DNA from: Cycas panzhihuaensis
Taxonomy: Eukaryota > Cycadophyta
Length of the DNA stretch: 64,000 bases
Direction of reading: 5' to 3'
Assembly: GCA_023213395.1 (NCBI GenBank)
Contig: CM041465.1
Coordinates: 81,537,741-81,601,740, forward strand
Position numbers and translations under genes: made by a program. The notes below the pieces were generated by a model. It saw only the letters and a list, made by a program, of their open reading frames with translations, did no database searches and was not told the origin of the DNA. Shown one piece after another: positions 22,548-34,612 of the stretch (positions are counted from its first letter, which is position 1; every line of letters begins with the position of its first letter).

Positions 22548-24250
22548 GTGTTCCATCTTCCCCAAGTAGGGGATGTGACGGTGACACCCAGAGACATCCG
22601 GCAGATCCTAGGAGTGCTAGCGACAGGGAGACCAGCCTCGCTAGGAACATTGCCTAGCAACGAGGCAGCCCATCGAGAGGCGACTATGTTTTTTACGGGC
22701 CAGGACAAGTGGGAGAGGTGAGGAGTGCCTCTGCAGAGTATGGTGATGTTTAGGGTTCCTTGTGTGAGGAAGCTGATCACTCTATGCCTTCTATTCTGGA
22801 TATCCCAGAAACAGAACTATAGAGATATCCCAGGCGGCTGGATCGATGTAGTACGGAGGTGCAAGGCTAAGGAGAAATTGGATTGGTCCACCCTCACAGC
22901 AGCAAACCTCGTCGCTCAGCTGGACGCTATCAAGATGGTGGGTAAAGGTGGATTGTCTTACAGTACCCTCTTATAATGCTGGTTCTTTGATAATTTTACA
23001 GTAGTGGCACCATCCGGGGGACCACACCACATATCAGAGTGGGCACCCATGGTGCACAGATGGCAAACCCGGTTCAGGGGAGTTAAGGATCAGGCACACG
23101 TCAAGAGGTTTATGGATGCTACATCGCTAGATCTCCTTACTATGACTGACTACACCTCGGATCCCTACTGATCGATGAGATGGGATAGTGACGAGGAGGC
23201 AGGAGTGGTAGGGGCTACCCCCGGAGACGATGAAGGTGGTGATGGGGGAGATGGAGGAGATGGGGTCGACCCATCACGAGCTATAGAGGAGGCAGGTCTA
23301 TCAGGGACTGCCGAGGAGACGAGGTGGCCTGTGACACAAGCCCGGAGATTGAGGATCGTGGAGAGACCCAGGGGTATAGCTCCACTAGCAGAGGGAGGGA
23401 CATAGGCTCCAGCAGTGGAGGTAGTTAAAGAGGAGGTGCCAGAGGAGGAAGCACTAGCAGCTGGTGGAGTGCCAGGCGAGGCCATCATCTGAGCGGAGAG
23501 TCGGAGTCATAGTAAGTGAGGCCTTACTTTCCTCATTGTTTAATAGCCAGATGCCCACACGCTTTGATTTGGTTTTGGTTTGGTATGTGACTGGATATAT
23601 ATACTGACATATGGCATGTTGGGTTTGTAGGTACCGCAAAGATTCGGCGGTTGGTGGAGGCTATGGTGAGGGAGGTGTTCCCTCAGGTGTATGTAGGGGG
23701 ACAGCCACCTATTCAGGCTGAGGATGCACCGAGATCGGCTGGTGCCCACATGGAATCATTCGCCCCATTGGTGAAGGTGAGGGATATATGGGTTGTAGAG
23801 TCCCAGGAGCACGTGGCATTCAAGGGACGCCTACAGCGAGAGCTGGATGAGACTCGGGATGAGCAAGATGCACTGCAGAGTCGCATATAGGTACTAGAGG
23901 CTCAGGGAGGAGCCGACGGAGATGCGGAGGGTAGGATACGGATGGCAGTCCTAGAGGAGCGTCTCCAAGGGATGGAGGAGAAGTTTCGGAGCATGGAGGA
24001 GAGACTCTGGGGAGTAGAGGGTAAGAGAGATCATATATAGGCTCGATACAATTAGCTGGTGGATCAGGTGGCATCAAGGTTGAGCCAGAGCAGTACATAT
24101 ACCTACACAACAATGACAACACCGAGGAGGCCATGTGATGAGGGGAGCGAGGCAGGGAGCTCTCAGAGGCTATGGAGGAGCCTAGGAGGCATGTGGTCCC
24201 TAGGAGAGGGATCACACCAACGAGGAGGTGATGCCCCTGGAGAGGGGTAA
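22548..24250 (+). pseudogene. PMD-like antisense gene carried by the minus-strand Tat element (copy 1)
   Basis: The start FHLPQVGDVTVTPRDIRQIL resembles the opening motif of plant mobile domain proteins (F-H-L-P-x-G-E-x-T-x-T-x-x-D). Then follow the segments GGWIDVVRRC and HHISEWAPMVHRWQ, an acidic Gly/Asp-rich stretch (GGDGGDGGDG, near 23230-23265), an intron and a coiled-coil-like region rich in Glu/Arg with RLQRELDETRDEQDAL near 23830-23880. The gene runs opposite to integrase, RT and gag of the element in which it lies. Its first codons are missing at 22548. Stops (near 22722, 22974, 23404 and 23888) indicate decay or consensus error. PMD identity is by eye only. Confidence 0.55.
23512..23630 (+). 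other. Probable spliceosomal intron in the PMD-like gene (copy 1)
   Basis: The donor gtaagt (23512) and the acceptor tttgtag (ending 23630) bound a T-rich 119-bp segment. The upstream acidic frame and the downstream coiled-coil frame stay in register if the next AG (ending 23641) is used; with the first AG a 1-nt shift would be needed. Either an alternative acceptor or an indel error is possible. Confidence 0.55.
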
Positions 24251-25027
24251 TAGTAGGGTATGATATAGGTTAGGATGTGATGAGGGAAAGCATGGGCCTC
24301 CAGGGGGTCACCATGCAGAGACATATGATTGTACCCCCCCTGCAAAGACACTGGCTTCCCATGGATGATGTACTATCATTTGTATGTTATGAGGATTGAT
24401 TTTGTATATATAGATGGGGTAATTGGTAACCCATTTGACACATGAGATGGTGTTTGTGGTATACATTGCAATGGATGTAGAATGGATATGTATGTTTATG
24501 ATGTTTTAGTTTTGGTGTGTACATATAAGAATATATGTATGTGAGTATGAGTATGCATAAATGCATGATGATGTAGTAGGTGATGTTTTGACTATCACAT
24601 AGCTAGAGTTATGCTTGTTCTTGATGTGGGTGTGATGTATTATTCATTATGAAATAAACACATATTTCCTTTTATGCAGGACCATATCTCTAGCGAGGAC
24701 ACACACGATCACCACGAGTAGCGACAATGGATACACGTGAGGCTAAGAGACAAGGTGACATGCATGTCTACGTGGGAGCATAGCGGGATATGCGAAGGAA
24801 ATAACGATGGGAGGGAGTGACAACACCCCAAGAGTCACCCTAATTAGGGAATGCCCAAATAGGGAGGTGAGGTTCCCAAGAAAGAGGGAACAAGGGTCCT
24901 ACGAAACGAACAGAAAAGAATGAGGACCTAAGCTATCCATTCCACATAAGGCTAGGGGGAATGTGAACAAGCTTACGACGGTAGTTTAGGCTCATTCCGA
25001 AGCATGGTGAAGGAATCACCGAGAGGA
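24251..25027 (-). other. 3' tail of the minus-strand Tat element (copy 1)
   Basis: Read on the minus strand from 25027, this has the conserved gcctaaactacc block, the stem-loop (arms near 24929-24975), then the ctaattaggg and ttatttcctt segments shared with 12316-12400 and 41960-42230. The 3' untranslated end of the antisense PMD-like gene overlaps from the other side; an AG acceptor-like tttatgcag at 24671-24679 hints at a further exon, unproven. Confidence 0.5.
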
Positions 25028-26145
25028 TCATGCATAGAATTTCTTGAGGAATTTTCTGTTGAATGCCTTCTCAAATTCCAGGCCTTCTAAGGTAGAAATC
25101 CTATAAGCATCGTTATCGAGGCTCTCGAGAATGACGAAGGGACCAATCCATTTGGGCCTAAATTTGGTTAGGCGATCATGGAGATATTCCAGCTTGAGGA
25201 TGTAGTCCCTAAGGTATAAAGGACAGGTATGGAGATGTTTGTCATAACTCCTTTGTGAGTGGGCTTTCGAAGCGAGGTTTGCTTGGTAAGCCACTAAACG
25301 TCTCTCGTCTAGAGCCTCAAGGTCTAAGAGGCGAGCCTGACAGATAGACTCCTCATTAATAAGACCTCTAAGGGAGACTCGTAGAGAGGGGATCTCCACT
25401 TCCAGTGGGAGTACCACCTCAGTTCCATACACTAAGGAGAATGGTGTCATTCCAGTAGCCATACGGATAGAAGTACGATATGGCTAGAGGGCGGAAAGGA
25501 GTTCAAGATGCCAATCTCTTTGAGATTACGCAACAGTTTTCTTTAGAATGTTAATAAGGGTCTTGTTGAATTATTCAACTTGTCTGTTTGCTTGAGGGTA
25601 ATAAGGAGACAAGGTCTTATGAGAAATTTTAAACTTCTTGCAAAGCTCATCCATCTCCTTGTTACAAAAGGGGGTTTGATTGTTTGTGATCAAGATGTCT
25701 GAGATCCCAAAATGGCAAATAATGTGCTGGTAGATGAAGGTGGCTATCGTGTTGCAGCATAGTGAGCGGAGGGATTGCCTCCATCTATTTTGTGAAATAC
25801 TCCGTGGCAGTCAAGATGTACTTGTGCTGCGACGAAGAAGGTGGTGATATGGCACCAATGAGGTCTAGACCCCATTGAGCAAAGGGCCATGGAGATATGA
25901 TAGGATGGAGGGCCTCAGAAGGCACGTGAGAGATGTTGGTGTGCTCTTGGCATCATCGACATCTCAGGGCTTAGGCATGGGCGTCCTTGAAAAGGGACGG
26001 CCAATAATAGCCCATGCGGAGGATCCTTTGGGCCATGGATTGACCTCCAAAGTAGCTCCCACAAATGCCATGATGGCATTCGCGAAGTATCTGGTCCGCT
26101 TCATCTAAAGCGACACAGTGAAGAAGGATCCCATCAAAGGATCTT
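25028..26145 (-). pseudogene. Integrase of the minus-strand Tat element (copy 1)
   Basis: The C-terminal domain is open for 144 codons (25462-25028), starting MATGMTPFSLVYGTEVV and ending FLKKFYA. Upstream on the minus strand lie the core motifs ITNNQT and QANRQVE with the catalytic Glu retained, followed immediately by a stop, and the zinc-binding region near 25950. The gene follows RNase H directly, as in all Ty3/gypsy elements. In-frame stops and a few indels relative to the second copy (51944-53061) interrupt it. Confidence 0.75.
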
Positions 26146-27075
26146 TTGTATAACAGTTCATCTATGAGGAAGTATTGTTTGGTGGTGGTGTAGATGCACG
26201 ACTTGACTTTGTTGCTGGCTTCAGGGCGATATTACTTTTGAGTGAGATACTGCATAATGTCACCATACCACTCGCTATTGGTGAGCAAATGAGGACAGGT
26301 GCCCTAGATGGTCAGGATAGACTTGTCAGGGAGAGAATCATCAACAAGAACGTCGCACGTGTTGGGAATAGGGGCATTAGCTAGTTGCTCTACCACTATC
26401 ATTCTATTCTTTGACTTCCTGTTAATGATTTGAAGGTCAAACTCTTGCAGTAGGATAGCCCAACGACCAGTCCTACTAGTCAAGTCCGAACGAGTAAGTA
26501 AGAGGTGCAAGGGATCGAATGGGACGATCACCTTGGTGGTGTTTCCGAGCAAATAATGTCTGAACTTCTTAGTCGCATGGACCAATGAGAGACATTCCTT
26601 CTCAGCAGGGGGATAGTTAAGCTCGGTAGCCACGAGTGCAGTTGATGAAATAGATCACTCTCTCAATCCCCAAATCATTCTCTTGTGCGAGCATTGTGTC
26701 CAAGGATTCATCGGTTGCCGAGGTATATAAGATGAAGGGCCTATCAAAGGGAGTAGACGCCAATGTAGGAGCAGAAGCGAGGGCTTCTTTGAGTCCTTCG
26801 AAGGCTTATTGGGTCTTAATCGACCAAACAAATGGGGCTCCTTTCTTTAATAAGGTGGTAAGGGGTTTGGCGTTTATGGTGAAGTCTGCTAAAAAATGCC
26901 TAAGGAAACTGAGCTTACCTAGAAATGACTTGATCTATCATTGCGTTCTAGGAGGCGGCATATCAAGGATTACCTTGACTTTGTCAGGGTCAATTTGAAT
27001 TCCTTGTTTTGATACAAGAAATCCAAGGAGTTTGCTAGAAGTAACGGCAAACACACACTTGAGTGAGTTTAGGCT
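26146..27075 (-). pseudogene. RNase H and truncated RT of the minus-strand Tat element (copy 1)
   Basis: RNase H is readable from about 26700 down to 26304 (FILYTSATDESLD, then LVHATKKFRHYLLG). RT thumb sequence follows at higher coordinates (KLLGFLVSKQGIQIDPDKVK, near 27040-26980). At 27075 the gene stops abruptly inside RT: the sequence jumps to plus-strand RT of the next duplication unit. Its missing N-terminal part is present in the second copy at 53995-54760. Confidence 0.8.
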
Positions 27076-28055
27076 AATATGAGCTGCACTTACCAAAGGG
27101 CGATGTAATTTATCTTCCATGACCTCATAAACAAAACCTTTGAGGTTTTCATGGATGACATGATGGGTCTTTTGTACATAAGGGCCTATCATCCTAACGT
27201 TTTGTGAGCCATCTTTACCAGGTGTCATAAATATCATGTGAGATTAACCCTCTAAAATGTGTGTTTAGTATAACAGTTGACAAACTCCTTGGTTTTCTTA
27301 TTTTAAAACAAGGAATCTAGATTGATCCTAATAAATTCAAGGGCATCCTTGACATGTCTCCTCCCAAGACTCAACGATAAATTAAGTTATTTTTGGGTAG
27401 ATTAGGCTTCCTTAGGCATTTTTTTAAAAACTTTGCCATAAACACTAAACACCTCACTAACTTATTGAAGAATAAAGCTCCTTCCATGTGGTCTCCAAAG
27501 GCTTAGGAAGCTTTCAAAGAGCTCAAGAAAGCCTTGGCTTCTGCCTTAATCTTAGTGCCTCCCCTCTTCGATCAACCCTTTATCCTTTATACTTTAGCTA
27601 TTAATGAGTCCTTAGGGGCTATTCTCACCCAAGAAGATGACTCAAGAACTAAGAGGGCCATCTACTTTATCAATCATACCTTAGTTATTATTGAGTTTAA
27701 CTACACCCCTACCGAGAAGGAATGCCTTACCTTAGTGCATGCCACCAAGAAATCCATGCATTACCAAGTGATCGTTCAATCCAATCCCTTGAGGTACCTC
27801 TTAACCTGATCTGACCTGACATGTAGGATCGAAGGGCCATCCTCCTTCAAGAATTTGACCTCCAAATCATTAATAGGAAGTCAGAGAAAGGGATGGTGGT
27901 TGTCAAATAACTAGTTGACGCCCCCATCCATAACTCTTCAAACATTCTTGTTGATGATTCTCCACCAAATGAGCCTATCATTTTCATTCAAAACTCATAC
28001 CTCCACCCATTGACAAATAGTGAATGGTGTGAGGACATTGTACGATACCTCACTG
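27076..28055 (+). pseudogene. RT-RNase H of the left Tat element, duplicated and truncated (copy 2)
   Basis: This starts at the codons after MPFGLKN, at MSCTYQRAM, because the duplication begins there; the N-terminal RT and all upstream genes are absent. FMDDM is near 27149-27163. The frame 27534-27809 (91 codons, RNase H start) is open here, whereas copy 1 has a 2-bp loss near 10408 (cctccctcttgatc against cctcccctcttcgatc). It ends with the shared RYLLT-stop. Confidence 0.8.
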
Positions 28056-29224
28056 AGTAGTAGTATCATCTTGATGCTAGTGATAAGGTAAGGTCATATA
28101 TTACAGCCACTCCTAGGCAGTACTTCCTTACAGAAGGGGGGTTATACAAAAGATCCTTTGATGGCATCATCCTTTATTACATCGACCTTAACAGAGTGAA
28201 CCAGATACTTTGGGGGCTAATCCATGGCTGAGAGGATCTTTTGCATGGGTTACTATTGGTTTTCCCTCTTCAAGGATGCCCATGCCTATGCCTTGCAATG
28301 TTGTAGGTGTCAGGAGCACACCAACATCTTATGTTTACCTTCCGAGTCCCTATGCCCCATTATTTCTCCATGGCCTTTCTCCCAATGAGGATTAGACCTC
28401 GTTGGGGCTATAATACCTTCTTCTTTATTGCAACATAATTTTATCTTGAAAGTGATAAAGTATTTAACTAAATGGATTAAAGCGTTCAATTTGTCTTCCA
28501 CTTCCAGTAAGATGATAGCCACTTTAATCTACCAACACATTATCTGTTGATTCAAGGTTCCTGATATCTTGATAACAGATAATAGAACTTCCATTTGTAA
28601 TAAAGAAATGGATGAGCTTTGTAGGAAGTTTTAGATATTCCATAAGACTTCCTCTCCTTATTACCCTAAGGCTAATGGCCAAATTCAATCATTCAATAGA
28701 ACTCTCATAAGTATCCAAAAGAAAACCATCGTTTAATCTCAAAATATTAGCACCATCAACTTCCCTCGCCTTTATGGTTGTCGCACTTCCATTTGCATAG
28801 GCATAGGGATGACTGTTCTCCCTCATGTATGGAACTAAGGCAGTCCTTCCTTTAGAAGTTGAAATTCCCTCCTTGAGAGTTTTCCTTTGAGGTCTTATCG
28901 ATAAGAAATCCTATCGCTAGGCCCACCTCCTTGGCCTCGAAGCTTTGCAGAGACATTTCATTGTATGCCAGGTAAATCTCACCTCTAAAGCTAGGGTGCA
29001 AAGAACATATGACAAATGCCTTCATGCTCACCCTTTGCATCCTAAGGAACATGTCCTTAATTTAAAATATATCCATGATTGCCTATCCAAATTTGGGCCT
29101 AAATGGATTGGTCCTTCATCATTCTCGAAAGCCTTGATAATGGCACCTATAGGATTGCAACTCTAGAGGGTCTTGAGTTTGAGAAGGCCATCAACGATAA
29201 ATTCCTAAAGAAATTCTATGTGTA
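28056..29224 (+). pseudogene. Integrase of the left Tat element (copy 2)
   Basis: This duplicates 10916-12075 with the same loss of the catalytic Glu (GQIQSF near 28684) and the same stop before SQ. Small indels distinguish it from copy 1 near 28126, 28742, 28780, 28815 and 28948 and shift the frame repeatedly. Copy 1 keeps longer readable runs at some of these points and copy 2 at others, so neither is the better template. Confidence 0.75.
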
Positions 29225-29910
29225 ACCTTCCCTAATCCTGAGTAGATTAGGCACACACCTTCTCCTCTTTCGCTCTAAAATGAGCCTAAACTACCTCTCT
29301 AAGCGTGTCTCCATTCTCCCTAACTATAGGCATAATGGCAGCTTAGGGTGGCCTCTCACCTTTATATTTCCATCTCCTCTATTCTATCTTTTCCATTTCC
29401 ATCCCAGGGGAACCCTTTATCCTAGTTAGATATGTAGACTTTCATTGCTCCTAAGCATGGAATTACACCCTAACTAGGGCTTCTTACTTGAGTGGTGCCT
29501 CCTTCTTGTTATTATTTCCTTTGCATATATGTTATGCTCCTTCAATGGAGATGCATAATTCTCCCTCTCCTAGCCTCATACGTACCTATTACCTATACAT
29601 ATGGTGGTTGTGTCTGTCCACTATGAGTGTAGCCTTGTCTAAAGAGAAGCGCGAGTATCACTCAAGTGATCTAACAGGAAAAGCTATATATAACAATCAA
29701 ATAAAACCATCGTGATGCATAATCCCTCACACACTAGTACACCCATATCTCCATGCATCTATCTCTCAATGTATGTGTATAAACAATTAAATAGATAAAA
29801 CAAAGTAATAACATTATAAAACCATCATAAACATCATGATCATGGGTTGAATGGAGTGCCAATTGGCCCTTGCCTGGAATTGCACCTCTAGGAGGGGGTC
29901 ATTAAACCAG
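29225..29910 (+). other. 3' tail of the left Tat element (copy 2)
   Basis: Near-identical to 12076-12760, including the CTAAGC/GCTTAG stem-loop (about 29299-29346). No gene is recognised. Confidence 0.55.
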
Positions 29911-32198
29911 AATGAGATCAAGGAAAAATAACTAATAATTTTAGTGGCCATGTACCTACGAGAACTACGGAAAGAGAACACCTATAAAGGGCATCTGTGC
30001 ATTGGAATATAGGTTCGAGGACCCATAAATGATGCACAAACTCCTTTAGGGTAACTCCTCCTCGATTTGGAGTAACGAATGGAAGAGGGACCTCCTTAGT
30101 TCCCCGAGTAACCTTGAAAGGGGGCCCTTTCAACCTAGATGGATGAAGGAGAGAGGAAGGAAGAAAGAGAATACATCCTCATATGAAGAGGTAATGGAGG
30201 AGATGAACCTTAGCAAGAAAGAAGAGAAACTCATGTATAAGCCTAAGGCAGCTTGCAATGCGAGTTAGACAAGAGAGCGGCTAGTTCTGCAAACTAAGCA
30301 TTGACCAAAGGGTATAACTTAAGAGTTCTAGCTTAGGGAATAAATAAAGAAGGAGAAACAACCTTGGAAGGAGGTACTCCTAAGGAACTGTACCAAAGGA
30401 GGTTCTAGGTATGAAGGGTTGACAAAGGATGTTGTCTTATTTTTGTCTTTATATTGCTATATGATAGAGAGATGTGAGGCGAGACTATTGTGCTTGGGGT
30501 ATACAAGAAATGACTTTAAAAGAAAAACAATGTATTCTTCCTCTTTATCTCCAGATGCAACCTCACTCTCTTTATTCTTTTATATGCAAGGAAAGAATGC
30601 AAGCAAATTGCTAAGTAGGCAAAAAGTTGAAGCAAGAGATGCAAAGCTATTTCGTGATATGTAATAAAGGGACATGAGTATGTACGGATGAGTGCCTACC
30701 CACCTTGCCTAAGCCTTAGTAAGGGTGAAGGCCCTTACAAAAGGAGTAAACAAGTTGGTGTGCATGCATTAAAGGAGAAGTCAAGCACCTACCGATGTAG
30801 ACTAGCTAAATCCCCAACTATATGAATTCAAGTGGATAAGGAAGAAACAACTAGTAAAGTGTAAAATAACCTAATTGTTTCTTTTCATTTTATCTAGGGG
30901 CATACAAGAAATGGGGAGTAAAGGATAAGAGTAGGAAGACTAGGGAGAGACGTACCCAGAGAATATGACGATCGGGGTAGCGCTATCCTCACCATTCTCG
31001 CAATCCTTGATCTTCTCTTCACGGGTGGTGTAATGGGAAGGATGCCTACAAAAAGGAGAGGGCTTCCTTACCTTCCCCCAAAACTGAAACAAAAGGAAAA
31101 TGTAAAGAAAGGAAATGGAAACACTAAAATGACTTTACTTTACAATTTTAAAGTGATAGAAAAGCAACTACTAAGTGAAAGAGGAGCATACCTAGGATGA
31201 AGATCCCAACTTACTCCAAACAAAAGGAAACCTACACAAATAATGCTTGCCTTTTCCCAAGGGACACCCAACACATATGGGGATAAGTATGTGCAAGGAA
31301 ATATGGCAAAATGCATGTCTCTCTTTAAAAAAAAAAAAAAACATTCAATGTTAATATTGCTCCTTATTTCACATATATTATTAAATATGTGATGTGGGAG
31401 AAAGGGGGTGAGAAGGAGAGAAATGGGTAGCCTCAGAATGGTTAACCCTCCATATCTGAATTGCTCTACACTATCCACAAGCACCAAGAGAAAGGGTAAA
31501 GAAAGTAAAACAACCCAATAATAAGTGCAAACAAGTTTCTGTGAAAGTGGACAAGAGTAGTAAAAGGAGTTACAAATGTTGTAAAAGTTGTAAAGTGTAA
31601 CTTTTACAGTTTTGTTGTAAGAGTTAACCCAAAATACAAAAGGGGTATGGAGTAGGGTTGAATCCCTAGCCATGTAGGATCTTTGATAGCTAGTTGCAAA
31701 TGTAGCAATGGGTTGCCTACGGTGCCACCAGTATATATCTTCTCCTCAATGGTTCTCCAAGAAATCAAGGAAGGTATAGAGGAGAGGGGGGGAGAGAAAG
31801 GGGGTTGCCCTTAAGGAGAAGGCGTTTTAGGTGTAGGACCCTGCCTATGGCTCCTTTCTCTCTTTGTATAACCCTCTTCCCTACTACCTCCTTGAAGAAC
31901 CTAAAGAGAACCAAGAGTGAGGAAGTGGATAGGCCAAGAGGAGGGAGGGTTTGCCTCCCGATACAATAGAGAAAAGAAGAAAGAAACTCACTGTAAGAAG
32001 CATCAATAGAAGAGTATCTATGCTATTCAAAAGGAAAATCAAAGGACTGATCTAAGAGTACCTGGTAAAGGGAGATCTAAAATATACCTACCTTGCAAAC
32101 TAGGTGAAGAAGAGGATCTCGTAGGGTTTGTTGGAAGAAACCCTTGTAGTGCAGCAAATGAAGAACAAAACCTTAATCAAAAGGACACCTGGAGCTTG
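29911..32198 (-). mobile_element. Inverted leader and truncated LTR of a Tat element (copy 2)
   Basis: This duplicates 12761-15048. The LTR terminal CA on the minus strand is at 30115-30116 and the junction to plus-strand RT follows cttg at 32198. Substitutions against copy 1 are few (for example near 30724 and 31216). Confidence 0.7.
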
Positions 32199-33165
32199 GT
32201 GATGCAATTTATCTTTCATGACCTCCCATAAACAAAAGATTTTAGGTTTTCATGGAAGACATGATGGATCTTTCGTACATAAGGGCCCACCATCCTAATG
32301 ATTTATGAGCCATCTTTACCGGGTCTCACAAATATCACGTGAGATTAAACCCTCTTAAATATCTGTTTGTTGTAACATCTAGTAAACTCCTTAGTTTTCT
32401 TGTTTCAAAACAAGGAATCTAGATTGATCCTAATAAAGTCAAGGCCATCCTTGGCATGTCTCCTCCCAAGACTCAACGATAAATTAAGTCATTTTTGGGT
32501 AGATTAGGCTTCCTCAGGCATATTTTGGCAAACTTTACCATAAATGCTAAACCCTTCACTAACTTATTGAAGAAGGGGGATCCTTCTGTGTGGTCTCCAA
32601 AGGCCCAGGAAGCTTTGGAAGAGCTCAAAAGAGCCTTGGCTTCCACCCTAATCTCGGTGCCTACCCTCTTCGATCGATCCTTTATCATTTATAATTCATC
32701 TATTGATGAGTCATTAGGGGCTATGCTCACCCAAGAGGATGACTCAAGAACCAAGAGGGACATCTACTTTATCAGTCGTACCTTAGTTGTTGTTGAGCTT
32801 AACTACTCCCCTACCGAGAAGGAATGTCTCACCTTGGTGCATGCCACCAAGAAATTCAGGCATTATCAAATGATCGTTCAAACCAATCCCTTGAGATACC
32901 TCTTAACCTGATATGATCTAATAGGTAAGATCATCAAGTGGGCCATCCTCCTTCAAGAATTTGACCTCCAAATCGTTAATAGGAAGTCAAAGAAAGGGAT
33001 GGTGGTTACCGAACAACTAGTTGATTCCCCCATCTGTAACTCTTCGAACGTTGCTATTGATGACTCTTGACCAGATGAGCCTATCTTTTCCATTCAAAAC
33101 TCATCCCTCTATCCATTGATTAATAGTGAATGGTACGGGGACATTATACGATACCTCACTAAGTA
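32199..33165 (+). pseudogene. Second RT-RNase H fragment (copy 2)
   Basis: This duplicates 15049-16015, with the same FMEDM change and the same 138-codon open stretch (32495-32911) ending RYLLT-stop. Two or three amino-acid substitutions separate the copies, for example Ala to Thr in NFAINAKP and Leu to Ser after TLI. Confidence 0.75.
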
Positions 33166-34370
33166 GTAGTATCATCTCGATGTTAGTGATAAAGTAAGGT
33201 CATACATTACGACCACTCCTAAGAAGTACTTCCTCATAGAAGGGGTGTTATACAAAAGATCCTTTGATGGCATCCTGCTTTATTCCATCGATCTTAATAG
33301 AGCAAACTAAATACTTTGTGAGTTCCACAATGACATTTGTGTGGGCCACTTTAGAGGCCAATCCATGGCCCAGAGGATCTTTTGCATGGGTTACTATTAG
33401 TTGCCCCTCTTCAAGGATGCCCATGCCTATGCCTTGCGATGTCGTAGGTGTTAGGAGCACACCAACATCTTCCATTTACCTTCTGAGGACCTACGCCCCA
33501 TTATTTCTCCATGGCCTTTCTCTCAATGTGGATTAGAATTCATTAGGGACATAACCCCTTCTTCTTCATTGCAGTATAAGTTTATCTTGACCGTGATAAA
33601 TTATTTCACTAAATAGGTTGAAGCATTCCTTTATCTTCCACTTCCAAGAAGACAAGAGCCACTTTCATCTACCAACACATTATCTATTTATTCAAGGTTC
33701 CATATCTTGATCACAGATAATGAAACTCCTATTTGTAATAAAGAAATGGATGAGATTTGCAAGAAGTTTCAAATATCCCATAACATTTCCTCTGCTTATT
33801 ACCCTTGGGCCAATGGCCAAATTGAATCATTTAAGAAAACTCTCATAAGCATCCTAAAGAAAACCATCACTTAATCTCAAGAATATTGGCACCTTCAACT
33901 TCCCTTGGCTTTATGGGTGTATGACACTTCCATTTGCATAGCCAAAGGATGACTGCTTCTCCCTCGTGTATGGAATTGAGGTAGTCCTTCCTTTGGAAGT
34001 TGAAATTCCCTCCTTGCGAGTTTCCCTTCGAGGTATTATCGACAGGGAATCGTATTGTAAGGCCTACCTCCTTGATCTCGAACCTTTAGATGAGAGGCAT
34101 TTGATTGTATATCAAGCAAATCTTGCCTCTAAAGCTAGGGTGCAAAGAACATATGACAAATATCTTCACCCTCACCCTTTGCATCCTAAGGGCCATGTCC
34201 TTAAGTTAGAATATCTCCATAATCGCCTATCCAAATTTGGGCCTAAATGGGTTCATCGTTCTGTCATTCTCGAAAGTGTCGATAATGGCGCCTATAGGAT
34301 TGCAACTCTAGAAGGTCTTGAGTTTGAGAAGGCCATCAACAGCAAATTCCTAAAGAAATTCTATGTGTAA
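33166..34370 (+). pseudogene. Second integrase (copy 2)
   Basis: This duplicates 16016-17221. The catalytic Glu segment GQIESF is near 33820 and the C-terminal frame (33966-34370) ends FLKKFYV. Indels against copy 1 lie near 33628, 33650, 33705 and 33948; the last shortens the C-terminal open frame at its start. Confidence 0.75.
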
Positions 34371-34612
34371 CCTTCCCTACTCCTGAGTAGATTAGGTACA
34401 CCCCTTCTCCTCTTTCACTCTGAAATAAGCCTGAACTACCTCTCAGCGTGTCTCCATTCTTCCTAACCATAGGTAGAATGGCAGCTTAGGGTGGCCTCTC
34501 ACTTTTATAATTCCATCTCCTCTATTTAAACTTTTCCATTTCCCTCATAGGGGAACCCTTCATCCTAGTTATATGTGTATACTTATGTTACTCCTAAGAA
34601 TGGAATTACACC
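34371..34612 (+). other. 3' tail after the second integrase (copy 2), with intact stem-loop
   Basis: Arms CTCAGC (34442-34447) with GCTTAG (34484-34489) pair with one mismatch, and CCATTC (34454-34459) with GAATGG (34476-34481) pair perfectly. The chromovirus LTR begins at TG 34613. Confidence 0.6.

Larger units (their letters stand above)
9916..27075. repeat. Tandem duplication, copy 1 (17.16 kb)
   Basis: Every block of this unit recurs in the same order and orientation from 27076, interrupted only by the element at 35465-45230. The left edge follows gcctgaaa at 9908-9915; the right edge follows gtttaggct at 27067-27075. The two edges share only AA, so breakpoints are defined to within 2 bp. 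Differences between copies are rare substitutions plus clusters of small indels. Confidence 0.9.
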
